Shown: in pieces, positions 1-10,713 of the stretch
Layout of the letters: the number at the start of each line of letters is the position of its first letter
Position numbering within the stretch: position 1 is the stretch's first letter
From: Manihot esculenta
Lineage: Eukaryota; Streptophyta; Magnoliopsida; Malpighiales; Euphorbiaceae
Direction of reading: 5' to 3'
Assembly (NCBI RefSeq): GCF_001659605.2
Contig: NC_035172.2
Span: forward strand, 29,625,342 to 29,689,341
DNA length: 64,000 bases
Translations under genes and position numbers: made by a program
The notes under the pieces: model-generated
Told to the model about the DNA's origin: nothing
Seen by the model: only the letters and a program-made list of their open reading frames with translations
Database searches by the model: none

Positions 1-1158
1 AAACAATCATAGAAATCATGCAAAGGAGGGCTGAACAGGGCACTTTCGGCGGCAGGTTCGGCGGCCGAAAGACCCTCCAGAGCCGAAAGTTATGCACCTT
101 CGGTGGCACTTTCGGCGGCCGAAGGTTCCCTCTAGAGACGAAACTCATGCATGTTCGGCGGCACCTTCGGCGGCTGAAACTCCCTTCCAGAGCTGAAAGT
201 CCACTTTCGGGGGCAGGGTTCGGCAGCCGATACATGCTACCAAAGGCAGGTTCGGCGGCCGAAAGAACCTTCGGCTGCCGAACCTGAGTTCTTCCCAAAG
301 GGCAGAAACTCAGCTCAACATGCATAAACGCCTCCCAACTCATTCAATCATGCATTTTCCTATTCTACAACATACATACTCAAGCATACAAGCTCCTAGG
401 GGCTTCAAACTATCCTAAACCCCAACTCAAACACATCAAACATGCATAACCAACACACATTGCCCATATAATCACATAAAACCTAACAAAGTTCAACTAA
501 CCTAAACATGCATTTCTACCCTATAGATCAACTTAAAACTTGTTTAAAACATACAATGAGCTCAAGATCAGCTCTTACCTCTTGAAGATCGAGAGAAAGA
601 CGACCTAAACTTGGAAACCAAAGGAAAAGAGCTCTTGAGTCTTCCAAGCCTCAAAACTTGCTCTTTGCTTAAAAATCTTCAAAACAAAGTAAAAACTCAT
701 GAAAATCATGAAAGATTTGAAGAAAAGGACTCAAAATCGGCGAGGGACGGCGGAGAACTCACCTTGGCTGAAAATGAGGAGAAAAGCTCGCCCATTCGGA
801 CAAAGAGACCCTTTTATAGGTGGCTGGCCAGGCCACTTTCGGGGGCCTAACGTGCCTCCGCATGCATGCCATGTTCGGCGGCCGAACCTGGACTTCCCTC
901 ACTTATGTCTTCGGGGGCCTAAAGCACTCCCGAAGTGCAAGCATGTTCGGCAGCCAAACTTGAGGTTCGGCGGCCAAACCTAAGTCTTCCTCTCAAGACT
1001 ATTTTCATTCAAAACTTAATTTCTTTCTTGTTTAAACCCATGAAATACATTAAAACAGTTTTAAAAAAAACATGATTTTACCCTTCTAGAGGTTTTCGAC
1101 ATCCGAGATTCCACCCAACGGTAGGAATTCCGATACCAGAATCTAGCCGGGTATTACA
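1..1158 (-). mobile_element. Tekay-type LTR, partial (runs off the left edge)
   Basis: This matches the outer half of the minus-strand LTRs at 46224-48531 and 53887-56182. It has the same GC-rich TTCGGCGGCCGAA clusters (about 40-285 and 830-980), the same TATA-type block (minus strand, near 811-819) and the same terminus, ending ...CCGGGTATTACA at 1158. On the minus strand that is the canonical TGTAATACCCGG 5' end of the LTR. The rest of the LTR and any internal region lie outside the window, so I cannot tell a solo LTR from a full element. The flank at 1159-1163 (TTTAG) should be one TSD copy. Confidence 0.85.
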
Positions 1159-1427
1159 TTTAGGGTCTCAAAGGTTATTCACCTAAGGTCATATAAGCTG
1201 GCCAAGTTAGATGACTGAGTCCTGGAATATTTGTAATCTGAGAAAATTTTATCAATAAACAATTACCGATGTATTTTTTTATATATAGATTATGCTCTTC
1301 AGTGATATGGAATGATGGAGTTACCTTCTAAAGGTTAAAGAGCATTTGTCAAAGGCCATAATTCGGGAATTTGTCAGGCTAGAAGACTAGGCGTCGGACC
1401 CATATAAACAAAAGCTTCTAGGCCATA
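1159..1427. repeat. Left remnant of the tandem-repeat locus split by element B
   Basis: Positions 1361-1427 carry one recognisable unit of the ~67 bp repeat that forms the array at 18373-19140: 'ggccataattcgggaatttg', then 'agaagactaggcgtcggacc', then 'catataaacaaaagcttcta'. It stops at GGCCATA, exactly where element B begins. The continuation CATAAGTTG resumes at 18373. 1159-1360 looks like the same degenerate host sequence, with no ORF or recognisable domain. Confidence 0.7.
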
Positions 1428-1722
1428 TGTCATACCTCCACAATTTTCTCCGCAAATTTCCTATTTTTTTTTTTGTCTGAGTTGGCACGAATGTTGGCAC
1501 CGAGCAAGTGGCACAAGGCTGGGTTGAGTCATTTTGGGAAAATCTGGCTATGGGGTGCTGTTTTGATGGGCCTGCAGGAAGTTAACTGGAGCCAGTAGGC
1601 CTATAGAGGTAGGTTGGCGTGCAGACAGGAGGTAGGCCTGGACAAGACAAAAGTAGACCAGATGCTCTTTAAGCCCTGGCAGGGCAGCAAATCACTCGGA
1701 TGCTCGTCAAGGGCTAGCATGA
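1428..1722 (+). repeat. Element B 5' LTR, first part
   Basis: Starts TGTCATACCTCC and aligns with 17396 onward (TATCACACCCCACAA), including the poly-T block and the 'gtctgag' and 'ggcacaaggctggg' segments. It breaks at GGGCTAGCATGA, where element C enters. The 3' LTR reads straight through this point as GGGCTGGCATGACAAG. CATGA at 1718-1722 is the left TSD copy of element C. Confidence 0.85.
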
Positions 1723-3453
1723 TGACTCGCGGTTGTCGAAGCCGGTCAAAAATAACCTTTCCGGTTATCAACAATATTACTACTGTCAACCTTCCTTATC
1801 AGGACCAAGAGAACGCACTGAGAATGAATAAACTGAAAGCAAATAAAATAAAAGTGCATGTAAAGTTAAATGGGAGGGGTTTTGAGATTGATTTGATTAG
1901 GAACTACTAAAAGCAATTAAATAAGTAGAATATGAAAAATAAAATGAAAATTCAATATGAGAAAAGTCTAGTTGAAGAGATGGATCCACCTTGGTTGTTT
2001 GGATTGATCATTGAAACTTATGTTCTTTAGGTTGATTCAATAGATTAGTTATGGAGATGAAAAACGCTTCTCACCACCATGTCTCTCCTTATGATTAAAC
2101 CAATTAGGGAACGTCCTCTAATTAATTACTAATTAACAAATTGCCAAGGAACGTCCTTGGGCCTTAGGCATCAAACAATTGTTAATTGCATGAAGTAAGA
2201 GAGAGATCCAATCCTAACTACTCAAACGCATGAGATGTTGCTAGATCATACAATTCCTTAGTTGTTACACCAAGTGTTCTTATGTTTGAACAATTCAAGT
2301 AATTACGAACTTAAAATTATCCAAACTAACAATTAATTACCTTGCAATCAAGAATCAAGTGGCCAATTTGATCAAAACAACAAAGTAATAATAGAATTCA
2401 AGCATGAACTGTATGAATATTGAATAAACCAAAAGACATATAATATGTGTTCAGATCTCACAATCCTTTAAACAACCTTAGTTTCAACCAATCTTCAACT
2501 AGAGTAAAAGGTTTCAGCCACTCATGGCTGAATAAAAAACCAAAAAAATAAAGAAAGGAAGAAGAAGAGATGAAATCAATTGCAATCCCGTAGGTGTATC
2601 CAAGTGAGAGTGTAAAAGTTGTGTGGAGGCTCCTTATGTGTCTTTTTATAGTTGAAAGTGCTGTCCTAGGTCATACTTGCTTCCTAATTAGTGAAGAGGC
2701 TGCTCAAAGTGCTGAAAAGGAAAGAATCGCATTGCAAAACTCTCTAGAGAGAAGGAGACGCGCGGCTTGCACTGAAAAGGAATGTGTGCGCGCGGCTTGG
2801 ACTGCAGAAGAGGAAGGAATCGTTCATTAATGCTTTCAGAAGAGGAAGGATGCGTGGCTTGAGCTTCAGAAGGAAAGAGGCACGTCCCAAGCTTCAAAAG
2901 AGGAAGGACACATGCGGATCATGCTTCCAGAAGAGGTGTGCGCGCGGATTGCAGAAGAGGAAGGAGAGCATGCAGTCATTAATATGTAGAAGTGGAAAGA
3001 TATATGTCTAGTCTTTCCTTTTTAGGTGGAGCCTTCGTTTGAATTTTGAATGCTGAATGTGGAAGAGGCAAGTGCATCTCCTTGAAATCTTGCTGCTGCC
3101 TAAATAGGAAGATATGACCGCTGCAGTGTGTGCACATCTTTGAACAAGGAAAGAAAGATCTACGATCTGAATTTCAAATAATCTTCTGACTGAGCTTTCC
3201 TTATTTGCTTTTGCTTCTGCACTTTCCTTATTTGAGGACTTTCCTTTTCTGAAAACTTTCCTTATTTGAAAACTTTCCTTTTTTTGGCACTTTCCATATT
3301 TGACACTTTTTGGCAGTTTTAAGAGCATTTTCTCCAGATTGTCTCTTTACACCAATATCTGCAAAATATGATTAAAACCACAAAATTAAGCAGAAAAGAT
3401 GCAAATAAACATCAAGAACATAATGATAAAGTGGACTAAAATATGGTCTATCA
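1723..3453 (-). repeat. Element C 3' LTR
   Basis: 1731 bp, TG...CA, same order as the 5' LTR at 8938-10708. Near its inner edge it contains an imperfect ACTTTCCTTATTTG repeat (about 3195-3310) and a purine-rich GAAGAGGAAGG block (about 2690-2960). Relative to the 5' LTR it lacks the segment around 'acagatagtggtaaaggatc' close to the outer end (about 1785), a post-insertion deletion. The open frames in the purine-rich block have no domain and are not genes. Confidence 0.9.
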
Positions 3454-3470
3454 AATACCCCCACACCTAG
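3454..3470 (-). other. Polypurine tract of element C
   Basis: On the minus strand this reads CTAGGTGTGGGGGTATT, directly before the 3' LTR. This is the plus-strand priming site. An almost identical tract lies next to the element D LTR at 57530. Confidence 0.85.
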
Positions 3471-4529
3471 CCTTTTGCTTATCCTCAAGCAAATAAACAT
3501 AGTTAAACAAGCTTTCTTTGCTCTAGATCCTTATTACCACTTAAACTCTTACTCAAGACACCTATTTTGAATCATTGTAGTGAAGAATATATGCATGAAT
3601 ATTACTCACCTTCTTTCTTTGTTTCCCTTTACTTACCATGGCTAGGATTTGTTTTACTCAAGAGAGAGACTATACATGCACATGTTTTGTTCAATTAAGA
3701 CTTTTTCTAGCTTTCAGAGTGATTTGCCCTTACCTTGAAGTACTATATTCAGCCTTTTGCATTTAAGTTTTGCTTGAAAAAGTCACCAACCTTTTGACGT
3801 GAAGGTACATATTGGTGATACCCACCCCCAGTTACTCAGTTGGTCACTTGTCCAATCGGCTACTAGCTCTGTTCATAGTCTTTCAACTATTGGAACAGTT
3901 TTCAATTGTGCTTATGAAGTCTAAGCCTTTGCTGAATTTCTTTAATCAATGTATTGGGCAAATCAACACCAATTGCTAAATCAAGTCATATTAAGTTCAT
4001 TCACACAAATTTCAATTCATTCTCTCTAATGAGTGTCATCAATACATTTTTCACCATGGCAAGCTCAAAGATTCAATTCAAAAGGCAATTCTCAAACATG
4101 AATATAGCTCACTGCAATTGATTCAACATAAGTTTAAAGAGTCATCACATCAATGGGGTCATGGAAAGAAAAACTCATCCAACATAGTTCATCAGTTTGA
4201 GTAGAGCAAATAAAAAAAAAAAGAAGAAGGTTGTGGTTGTGTGTGTTTTATTGAAAGCATAAATGAAAACAAACTAAAAGAAAACTGAAAGCAGAAAAAA
4301 AATCGCATGAATTGAAACAAAATCAAGCATTGGATCGCAAATCTGAAAGGGAAATTAGCGCAGACTGAAAGGAGAAGAAGAAGAAGAAGGAGAAGAGGAA
4401 AGAAGAGAAGAAGAAGAGAGATATGCACCTCCAAACCTAAATCATGCATTGTCCTCAATGTGTAAGAAAAATAAAAGAGCAAAGGAAACTGAGTACTCCC
4501 CTGGGTGTGGTGTGCATGGCATGATCCAC
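3471..4529 (-). other. Element C untranslated region between RNase H and the 3' end
   Basis: No domain-bearing ORF. On the minus strand it holds the usual Athila-type 3' leader (ACACATTGAGGACAATGCA near 4440-4462) and a long GAAGAA purine tract (4370-4425; 4205-4230). It is where integrase and an env-like ORF would be expected, and they are absent. The leucine/phenylalanine-rich frames here are translations of the purine/pyrimidine tract. Confidence 0.7.
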
Positions 4530-6065
4530 TTAGGCTGAATGGGCGACGAACAGATGTTCGTCTGGGAACTCTTCTTTGATTGGACATGGCACAGAGCTAG
4601 AGGGAAGTCGACTGAGGTGGTCGGCCACAAGGTTTTCCTTGCCTTTCTTGTCTCTTATCTCTAGATTAAACTCTTGAAGTAGAAGAATCCACCTAATGAG
4701 CCTTGGTTTTGCCTCCTTTTTCTTGATCAAGTATCGCAAGGCTGCGTGGTCGGAATAGACAATGACTTTAGTCCCAAGGAGGTATGGTCTGAACTTCTCC
4801 AAGGTAAATACAACAGCCAAGAGCTCCTTTTCTGTTGTTGAGTAGTTGCTTTGGGCAGCATCCAAGGTGCGAGAGGCATAGTGAATGATGTGAGGTGAGT
4901 GTCCCACACGTTGCCCCAAGACTGCTCCTACAGCATGGTTGCTTGCATCACACATGATTTCAAAAGGCAGGTTCCAGTCAGGTGCCTGAATAATTGGAGC
5001 AGTCACAAGCAATTCTTTAATCAGATCAAATGCCTTTTTGCAATCTGCATCAAAATTAAATGTTACATCCTGTTGGAGCAATTTGCATAATGGCAATGTA
5101 ATTTTAGAGAAATCTTTGATGAATCTTCTATAGAACCCTGCATGGCCAAGGAATGATCGAATTTCCCTAACATTTGTGGGATAAGGAAGATTTTTAATGG
5201 TATCCACCTTAGCTTTGTCTACTTCAATTCCTTTAGCTGAAACAACATGACCTAAAACCATACCTTGATTAACCATAAAATGACATTTTTCATAATTAAG
5301 TACAAGGTTAGATTCAAGGCATCTTTGTAGGATCTTTTCCAAGTTGGCAAGTCATTCTTCAAAAGAGTTGCCATGCACTGTGAAGTCATCTATAAACACT
5401 TCGATTGTCTTATCCACATAGTCAAAGAATATGCTCATCATGCATCGCTGAAAGGTGGCAGGTGCGTTGCATAGTCCAAATGGCATTCTTCTAAAGGCAA
5501 AAGTGCCAAAAGGACAAGTGAAGGTGGTCTTTTCTTGGTCCTCTGGAGCAACTGGAATTTGATAAAAACCTGAATAACCATCAAGACAATAGTAATGGGA
5601 CTTACCTACAAGCATTTCTAGCATTTGATCAATGAATGGTAGAGGGAAGTGGTCTTTCCTTATTACAGCATTGAGCTTCCTATAGTCCATGCATACTCTC
5701 CATCCATTTTGAACTCTAGTGGGGACAAGTTCCCCTTCAGCATTTGGAATAATGGTAATTCCAGTTTTCTTTGGAACTACATGCACAGAACTCACCCATT
5801 TGCTGTCAGAGATTAGGTAGATGATACCTGCATTAAGGAGCTTAACAATTTCCTTTTTTACTACCTTCATCATAGGTGGATTCAGTCTTCTTTGAGCATC
5901 TCTGACTGGCTTGCATTCATCTTTCATGTGAATTCTATACATGCATGTGGAAGGAGAAATACCTTTTATGTCATCTATAGTCCATCCTATGGCTCCTTTA
6001 TGCTTTTTTAGGACTCTCAGGAGGCTTTCTTCCTCAGTATGGCTCAAATGGCTGGACATTATCAC
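4530..6065 (-). pseudogene. Element C reverse transcriptase / RNase H (broken)
   Basis: Two blocks in one frame. 6065-5352 gives the RT fingers and palm, including a LCMDYRKLN-like stretch (VCMDYRKLNAV), the MPFGLCNAPATFQ motif and the catalytic VFIDDF box. 5342-4530 gives the RT thumb ([19 protein letters not shown]) and RNase H ([15 protein letters not shown], a [19 protein letters not shown] stretch, [10 protein letters not shown], ending ADHLSRLPS). They are separated by a single TGA at 5352-5354, replacing the last residue before LANLEKIL. The RNase H end with HLSRL and the EEFPDE tail is typical of Athila-like elements. Nothing resembling integrase follows. It acts in reverse transcription of element RNA in particles; this copy is dead. 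Confidence 0.9.
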
Positions 6066-6214
6066 TGGATGTGTCTTTTTGGCTCCTAAGTATAAGTACT
6101 TCAGATGGTCTGAAAGAGGTTTCAGATCTGACTCTGGTGCTTTCTGACTGGTGTTCTGGGCTGAAGGTTGAAGAGTTGCGCTGAAGATGGTTTCAGTCTG
6201 CGATGGGAGCTAAG

Positions 6215-6310
6215 GTGAAGAGTTCGGCGGCCGAAAGGTAGTGGAGTCCGGCGGCCAAAAGATGGTGGTGTTCGGCGACCGAAAGGCAGTGGTGTTCGGC
6301 GGCTGAAAGG
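6215..6310 (-). repeat. TTCGGC-N-GCCGAA cluster inside the element C protease-RT linker
   Basis: Four copies spaced about 22-24 bp apart (near 6222, 6245, 6268 and 6291; two are mutated). They are read in the polyprotein frame on the minus strand as repeated FRxPNTT / FRPPN peptides between protease and RT. In the same frame there are stops near 6495, 6337 and 6211. The motif is otherwise a hallmark of the Tekay-type LTRs in this window. Confidence 0.75.
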
Positions 6311-6494
6311 CAGTGGTTTCAGTCTGCGCAAGGTCCTTCTAAAGTGGTGCGACTGAGCTTTCTTCATACTGTGCTTGACTGCAAACTACATGTTGGATGC
6401 TACAGACTGTCTCTTTCAGTTTTGGTTCTTTCTGGCTCTCATTCCTGCAAAGATCATCATTCAGAATATAATCTTGATTCTCATAAAAAATTTC

Positions 6495-7517
6495 CTAACT
6501 CAAGCAGTCAATAATATCAAGACCATAAACATGGGACATATCATGTGGATATTTCATAGCATCATAGACGTTATATTTAATGACTTTCCCTTCAAACTTC
6601 ATAGTCAAAGTATCATCATACACATCAATCTTAGTCCTAGCAGTGCTCAAGAAAGGACATCCAAGAAGGATGTCAGAACTAGTATTGCAACTATCTTTCT
6701 TAGTATCAATCACATAAAAATCTGCAGGAAAGACAAGTTCATCTACTTGAACTAACACATCTTCTAGAACACCTATGGGATGTACCACAGATCTATCAGC
6801 TAATTGTATCACAACTCTTGTGTCCTTTAGTGCACATGCATTTAGAGAATTATAAATGGAGAGAGGCATAACATTTATGGATGCTCCAAGATCACACATA
6901 GCTTTCTTAATTCCAACATTCCCTATTTTACAAGAAATTGCAAACATACCTTTATCTTTGCATTTAGTAGGTAGCTCTCTTTTAATAACAGCAGTAACAA
7001 CTTCACCTACACTTACTTTCTCTCTCTCAGCAAGCTTTCTTCTATTGGTGCAAAGCTCTTTCAGAAATTTTGCGTACTTGGGAATCTGCTTGACAGCATC
7101 TAGCAGAGGTATGTTGATCTCAACCTTTCTGAAAGTCTCAAGGATCTCCTTTTCTTCCTTTTCTTCCTTTTCTTTTTGTGTTCTTTCAAATCTCTTTAGA
7201 AAAGGAGGTGGAATCTGAATACGTACCTTTTGATCAGTCTTCTGCGCAGAAGGTGTTTCAAATGGGGCTCGGCTGGCTGGCTCAGGTGAGTGTTGCGCAA
7301 GAGTGGTCTCAGGTTGCGCAGGAGTGGTCTCAGGTTGTGCAGGAGTGGTCTCAGGTTGCGCAGGAGTGTGTGCAACTCGCTTCTCTTCCTCGAATCTGAT
7401 ATCTTGAAGTTCTTTCCCACTTCTCAAGGTGATGGCACTGACATTCTGTCTGGTGTTAGTTTCAGTTTGGGAAGGAAGCTTACCTTGGGATTCAGATTTG
7501 CTCATTAATTGTCCCAT
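6495..7517 (-). pseudogene. Element C protease region
   Basis: 340-codon open frame in the same frame as gag and RT. The N-terminal part is a low-complexity spacer with five or so TTPAQPE-type decapeptide repeats (about 7290-7360), then PPPFLKRFERTQKEKEE. The aspartic protease follows: FAISCKIGNVGIKKAMCDLG-type strand, with DLGASINVMP as the catalytic D-x-G motif (here DLG), and ILLGCPFLSTA as the second conserved strand. It would cut the gag-pol polyprotein in the particle. The frame ends at TAG/TAA around 6495-6497, before the RT linker, a lesion relative to a continuous polyprotein. Confidence 0.85.
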
Positions 7518-7613
7518 CTATTGTTGGAGAGTCTGCACAGAGCTTGTAAGTGTCTCTATCATCCTTTCAAGGTGCTGATTGGAACTTGAAGGTGCTGGTT
7601 GGGTCTGATTTCT

Positions 7614-8885
7614 TTAGTAGTTTTGATAGTTTTGATTATTGTTGGCCCTTCCATAGCTGAAATTGGGATGGTTCTTCCAGCCTGGATTGTATGTATTGGA
7701 ATATGGATCATGTCTGGGCTGGTTGTTGTACCCTCCAATGGCATTCACTTGCTGGCTATCCTCTTGCAGTGTAGGACATTGATCAGTTGGATGTCCTACG
7801 AATGCACAAATCCCACATGGCCTAGTTGGCTGGGCTTGTTGGGTTTGGCTTGTGAAGAATTTTGTCATAGCAGAGGTTAGTACAGAGATTTGAGAGGAAA
7901 GAGCAGATGTACTTACCTCATGGGCTTCTCTTTGCAGTTGCTTTTCTTCTCCATATTGTCTAGATGAGGCTGCAAGAGTCGAGATCAACTCTCTCATCTC
8001 TCTAGGTGTTTTGTCTGCAATGGATCCTCCACAAGCTACATCAATGAACTTCCTTTCTGATGACAACAGTCCTCCATAGAAGAATTCTATGAGTGACTTG
8101 TCTGACATATCATGTTGTGGACAACCTGTACACAATCTTTCAAATCTTTCCCAATAATCATATAAGTCTTCAGATGGTTTCTGTCTTATGCTAGTAATTT
8201 CTCTTATTATGCCAATGGCTTTAGATGTTGGGAAGTATTTATTCAGAAAAGTAATAACCATATCATTCCAAGAAGTAATAGATCCAGGTGGCAAATAAAA
8301 TAACCAATCCTTAGCATAATCATCAAATGAAAAAGGAAAAACTCTTAACTTAACATGATCTTCAGAAATGCCTTGAGGTCTCATAGATGAACAGAAAATA
8401 TTGAACTCTTTCAAGTGCTTGTGTGGATTTTCATTTTCTCTACCTCTAAATTTGGGAAGAAGATGGATCAAACCTGTTTTCAGTTCAAAGGGAACTGTCA
8501 GTGGTGGATAGTTGATGCAAAGTGGTGCTTGATCACCTACAGGTGTTGCCAACTCCTTCATGGTTCTTTCTCTTGGTCTTGGTGCTCTCATGGCTGGATT
8601 TTCTTGAATTATTTGGTCATGGACAGCATGTCCATTATGGGCAGCAGCTTGTGCATTAGGTTCAGCCATTGGTGCGAAGTGCGGCGGCTGGAGAAGGGAA
8701 GGTTCGGCGGCCGAATGTTGATGAGGTTCGGCGGTCGAATGTGTTGCAGAAGGTTCTGCGCAAGGTGGCTCTTCAGCTGCGTTGGGAACTCCTTCAGGTG
8801 GAACCGCTTGCTTTTCTAGTCTTCTGAGAGTGCGTTCAATCTCTGGATCGTAAGGCAGAGTGTCCCTACGTTCAGATCTGGTCAT
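7614..8885 (-). CDS. Element C gag (capsid/nucleocapsid)
   Basis: 423 codons from an ATG (MTRSERRDTLPYDPEIERTL) just inside the primer site. Residues about 20-110 form an Ala/Pro/Glu-rich segment with TAEP/SAAEP repeats, encoded partly by TTCGGCGGCCGAA motifs. Residues about 130-290 carry the retrotransposon gag fold (PKFRGRENENPHKHLKEFN, then DWLFYLPPGSITSWNDM and FLNKYFPTSKA). A CCHC zinc knuckle lies at about 357-370 (CGICAFVGHPTDQC). It packages element RNA. The frame closes at 7614-7616 and, in the same phase, the protease ORF opens at 7517. The stop may be a translational boundary or a lesion. Confidence 0.88.
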   Translation of the reverse strand: MTRSERRDTLPYDPEIERTLRRLEKQAVPPEGVPNAAEEPPCAEPSATHSTAEPHQHSAAEPSLLQPPHFAPMAEPNAQAAAHNGHAVHDQIIQENPAMRAPRPRERTMKELATPVGDQAPLCINYPPLTVPFELKTGLIHLLPKFRGRENENPHKHLKEFNIFCSSMRPQGISEDHVKLRVFPFSFDDYAKDWLFYLPPGSITSWNDMVITFLNKYFPTSKAIGIIREITSIRQKPSEDLYDYWERFERLCTGCPQHDMSDKSLIEFFYGGLLSSERKFIDVACGGSIADKTPREMRELISTLAASSRQYGEEKQLQREAHEVSTSALSSQISVLTSAMTKFFTSQTQQAQPTRPCGICAFVGHPTDQCPTLQEDSQQVNAIGGYNNQPRHDPYSNTYNPGWKNHPNFSYGRANNNQNYQNY

Positions 8886-8910
8886 GAAAGAAAAATAAAC
8901 AAGTTAGAAC

Positions 8911-8930
8911 AATTCCCCGGCAACGGCGCT
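8911..8930 (-). other. Element C primer binding site (tRNA-Asp type)
   Basis: On the minus strand this reads AGCGCCGTTGCCGGGGAATT, seven bases inside the 5' LTR. It is complementary to the 3' end of plant tRNA-Asp apart from the first position(s). This PBS is common in Athila-like elements. Confidence 0.85.
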
Positions 8931-8937
8931 AATTTTT

Positions 8938-10708
8938 TGACTCGCGGTTGTCGAAGCCGGTTAAAAATAACCTTTCCGGTTATCAACAATATCACTACTA
9001 CAGATAGTGGTAAAGGATCGAATCCACAGAGAATTGTAAACTTACCATCCTTTCTTATCAGGACCAAGAGAACGCACTGAGAACGAATAAACTGAAAACA
9101 AATAAAATAAAAGTGCATGTAAAGTAAAATGGAGGGGGTTTTGAGATTGATTTGATTAGCAACTACTGAAAGCAATTAAATAAGCAGAATATGAAAAATA
9201 AAATGGAAATTCAATATGAGAAAAGTCTAGTTGAAGAGATGGATCCACCTTGGTTGTTTGGATTGATCATTGAAACTTATGTTCTTTAGGTTGATTCAAT
9301 AGATTAGTTATGGAGATGGAAAACACTTCTCACCACCATGTCTCTCCTTATGATTAAACCAATTAGGGAACGCCCTCTAATTAATTACTAATTAACAAAT
9401 TGCCAAGGAATGTCCTTGGGCCTTAGGCATCAAACAATTGTTAATTGCATGAAGTAAGAGAGAGATCCAATCCTAACTACTCAAACGCATGAGATGTTGC
9501 TAGATCATACAATTCCTTAGTTGTTACACCAAGTGTTCTTATGTTTGAACAATTCAAGCAATTACGGACTTAAAATTATCCAAACTAATAATTCATTACC
9601 TTGCAATCAAGAATCAAGTGGCCAATTTGATCAAAACACAAAGTAATAATAGAATTCAAGCATGAATTGTATGAATATTGAATAAACCAAAAGACAAACA
9701 ATATGTGTTCAGATCTCACAATCCTTTAAACAACCTTAGTTTCAACCAATCTTCAACTAGAGTAAAAGGTTTCAGCCACTTATGGCTAAATCAAAAACCA
9801 AAAAAATAAAGAAAGGAAGAAGAAGAGATGAAATCAATTGCAATCCCGTAGGTGTATCTAAGTGAGAGTGTAAAAGTTGTGTGGAGGTTCCTTATATGTC
9901 TTTTTATAGTTGAAAGTGCTGTCCTAGGTCATACTTGCTTCCTAATTAGTGAAGAGGCTGCCCAAAGTGTTGAAAATGAAAGAATCGCGTTGCAAAACTC
10001 TCCAGAGGGAAGGAGACACGCGGCTTGCACTGAAGAGGAAGGTGTGCGCGCGGCTTGGACCGCAGAAGAGGAAGGAATCATGCATTAATACTTGTAGAAG
10101 AGGAAGGATGCGTGGCTTGAGCTTCAGAAGGAAAGAGGCACGTCCCAAGCTTCAAAAGAGGAAGGACGCGCGCGAATCATGCTTCCAGAAGAGGTGTGCG
10201 CGCGGATTGCAGAAGAGGAAGAAGAGCGTGCAGTCATTAATGTGCAGAAGTGGAAAGATATCTGTCCAGTCTTTCCTTTTTAGGTGGAGCCTTCGTTTGA
10301 ATTTTGAATGCTGAATGTGGAAGAGGCAAGTGCATCTCCTTGAACTCTTGTTGCCTAAATAGGAAGATATGACCGCTGCAGTGTGTGCATATCTTTGAAC
10401 AAGGAAAGAAAGATCTGCGATTTGAATTTCAAAGAATCTTCTGACTGAGCTTTCCTTATTTTCTTTTGCTTCTGCACTTTCCTTATTTGAGGACTTTCCT
10501 TTTCTGAAAACTTTCCTTATTTAAAAACTTTCCTTTTTTTGTCACTTTCTATATTTGACACTTTTGGCAGTTTTAAGAGCATTTTCTCCAGATTGTCTCT
10601 TTACATCTAATATCTGCAAAACATGATTAAAACCACAAAATTAAGCACAAAAGATGCAAATAAACATCAAGAACATAATGATAAAGTTGACTAAAATATG
10701 CTCTATCA
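8938..10708 (-). repeat. Element C 5' LTR
   Basis: 1771 bp, TGACTCGCGG...TATGCTCTATCA on the plus strand, so TGATAGAGCATA...CCGCGAGTCA as transcribed. A TATA-type box lies on the minus strand at 9901-9908 (AACTATAAAAAG), preceding the presumed start of element RNA. It contains the same ACTTTCCTTATTTG repeats (10440-10560) and GAAGAGGAAGG block (9950-10240) as the 3' LTR. Confidence 0.9.
9901..9908 (-). promoter_or_regulatory. TATA box of the element C 5' LTR
   Basis: TATAAAAA on the minus strand. The same box is kept in the C-family solo LTR at 24635-24643. It is the likely core promoter for the element transcript. Confidence 0.6.
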
Positions 10709-10713
10709 CATGA

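Larger units (their letters stand above)
1723..10708 (-). mobile_element. Element C: full-length but integrase-less Athila-like Ty3 retrotransposon
   Basis: The element is 8986 bp, bounded by TGACTCGCGG and TATGCTCTATCA, with a perfect 5-bp TSD CATGA (1718-1722 and 10709-10713) inside the element B 5' LTR. Reading on the minus strand: 5' LTR 8938-10708, tRNA-Asp-type PBS, gag, protease, RT, RNase H, untranslated stretch, polypurine tract, 3' LTR 1723-3453. No integrase or env-like region is present, so it could not have integrated unaided in this form. All coding pieces lie in one frame, interrupted by several stops. Gag and RNase H features fit the Athila lineage. Confidence 0.9.

Noticed and set aside
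2594..3011. Glu/Arg/Lys-rich small ORFs in the element C LTR (and 9852-10314)
   Set aside because: Derived from the GAAGAGGAAGG repeat; not conserved as protein between LTR copies.
4192..4587. Minus-strand frame rich in Leu, Phe and Ser
   Set aside because: It reads a GAAGAA purine tract and the 3' non-coding region of element C; no homology and no start context.
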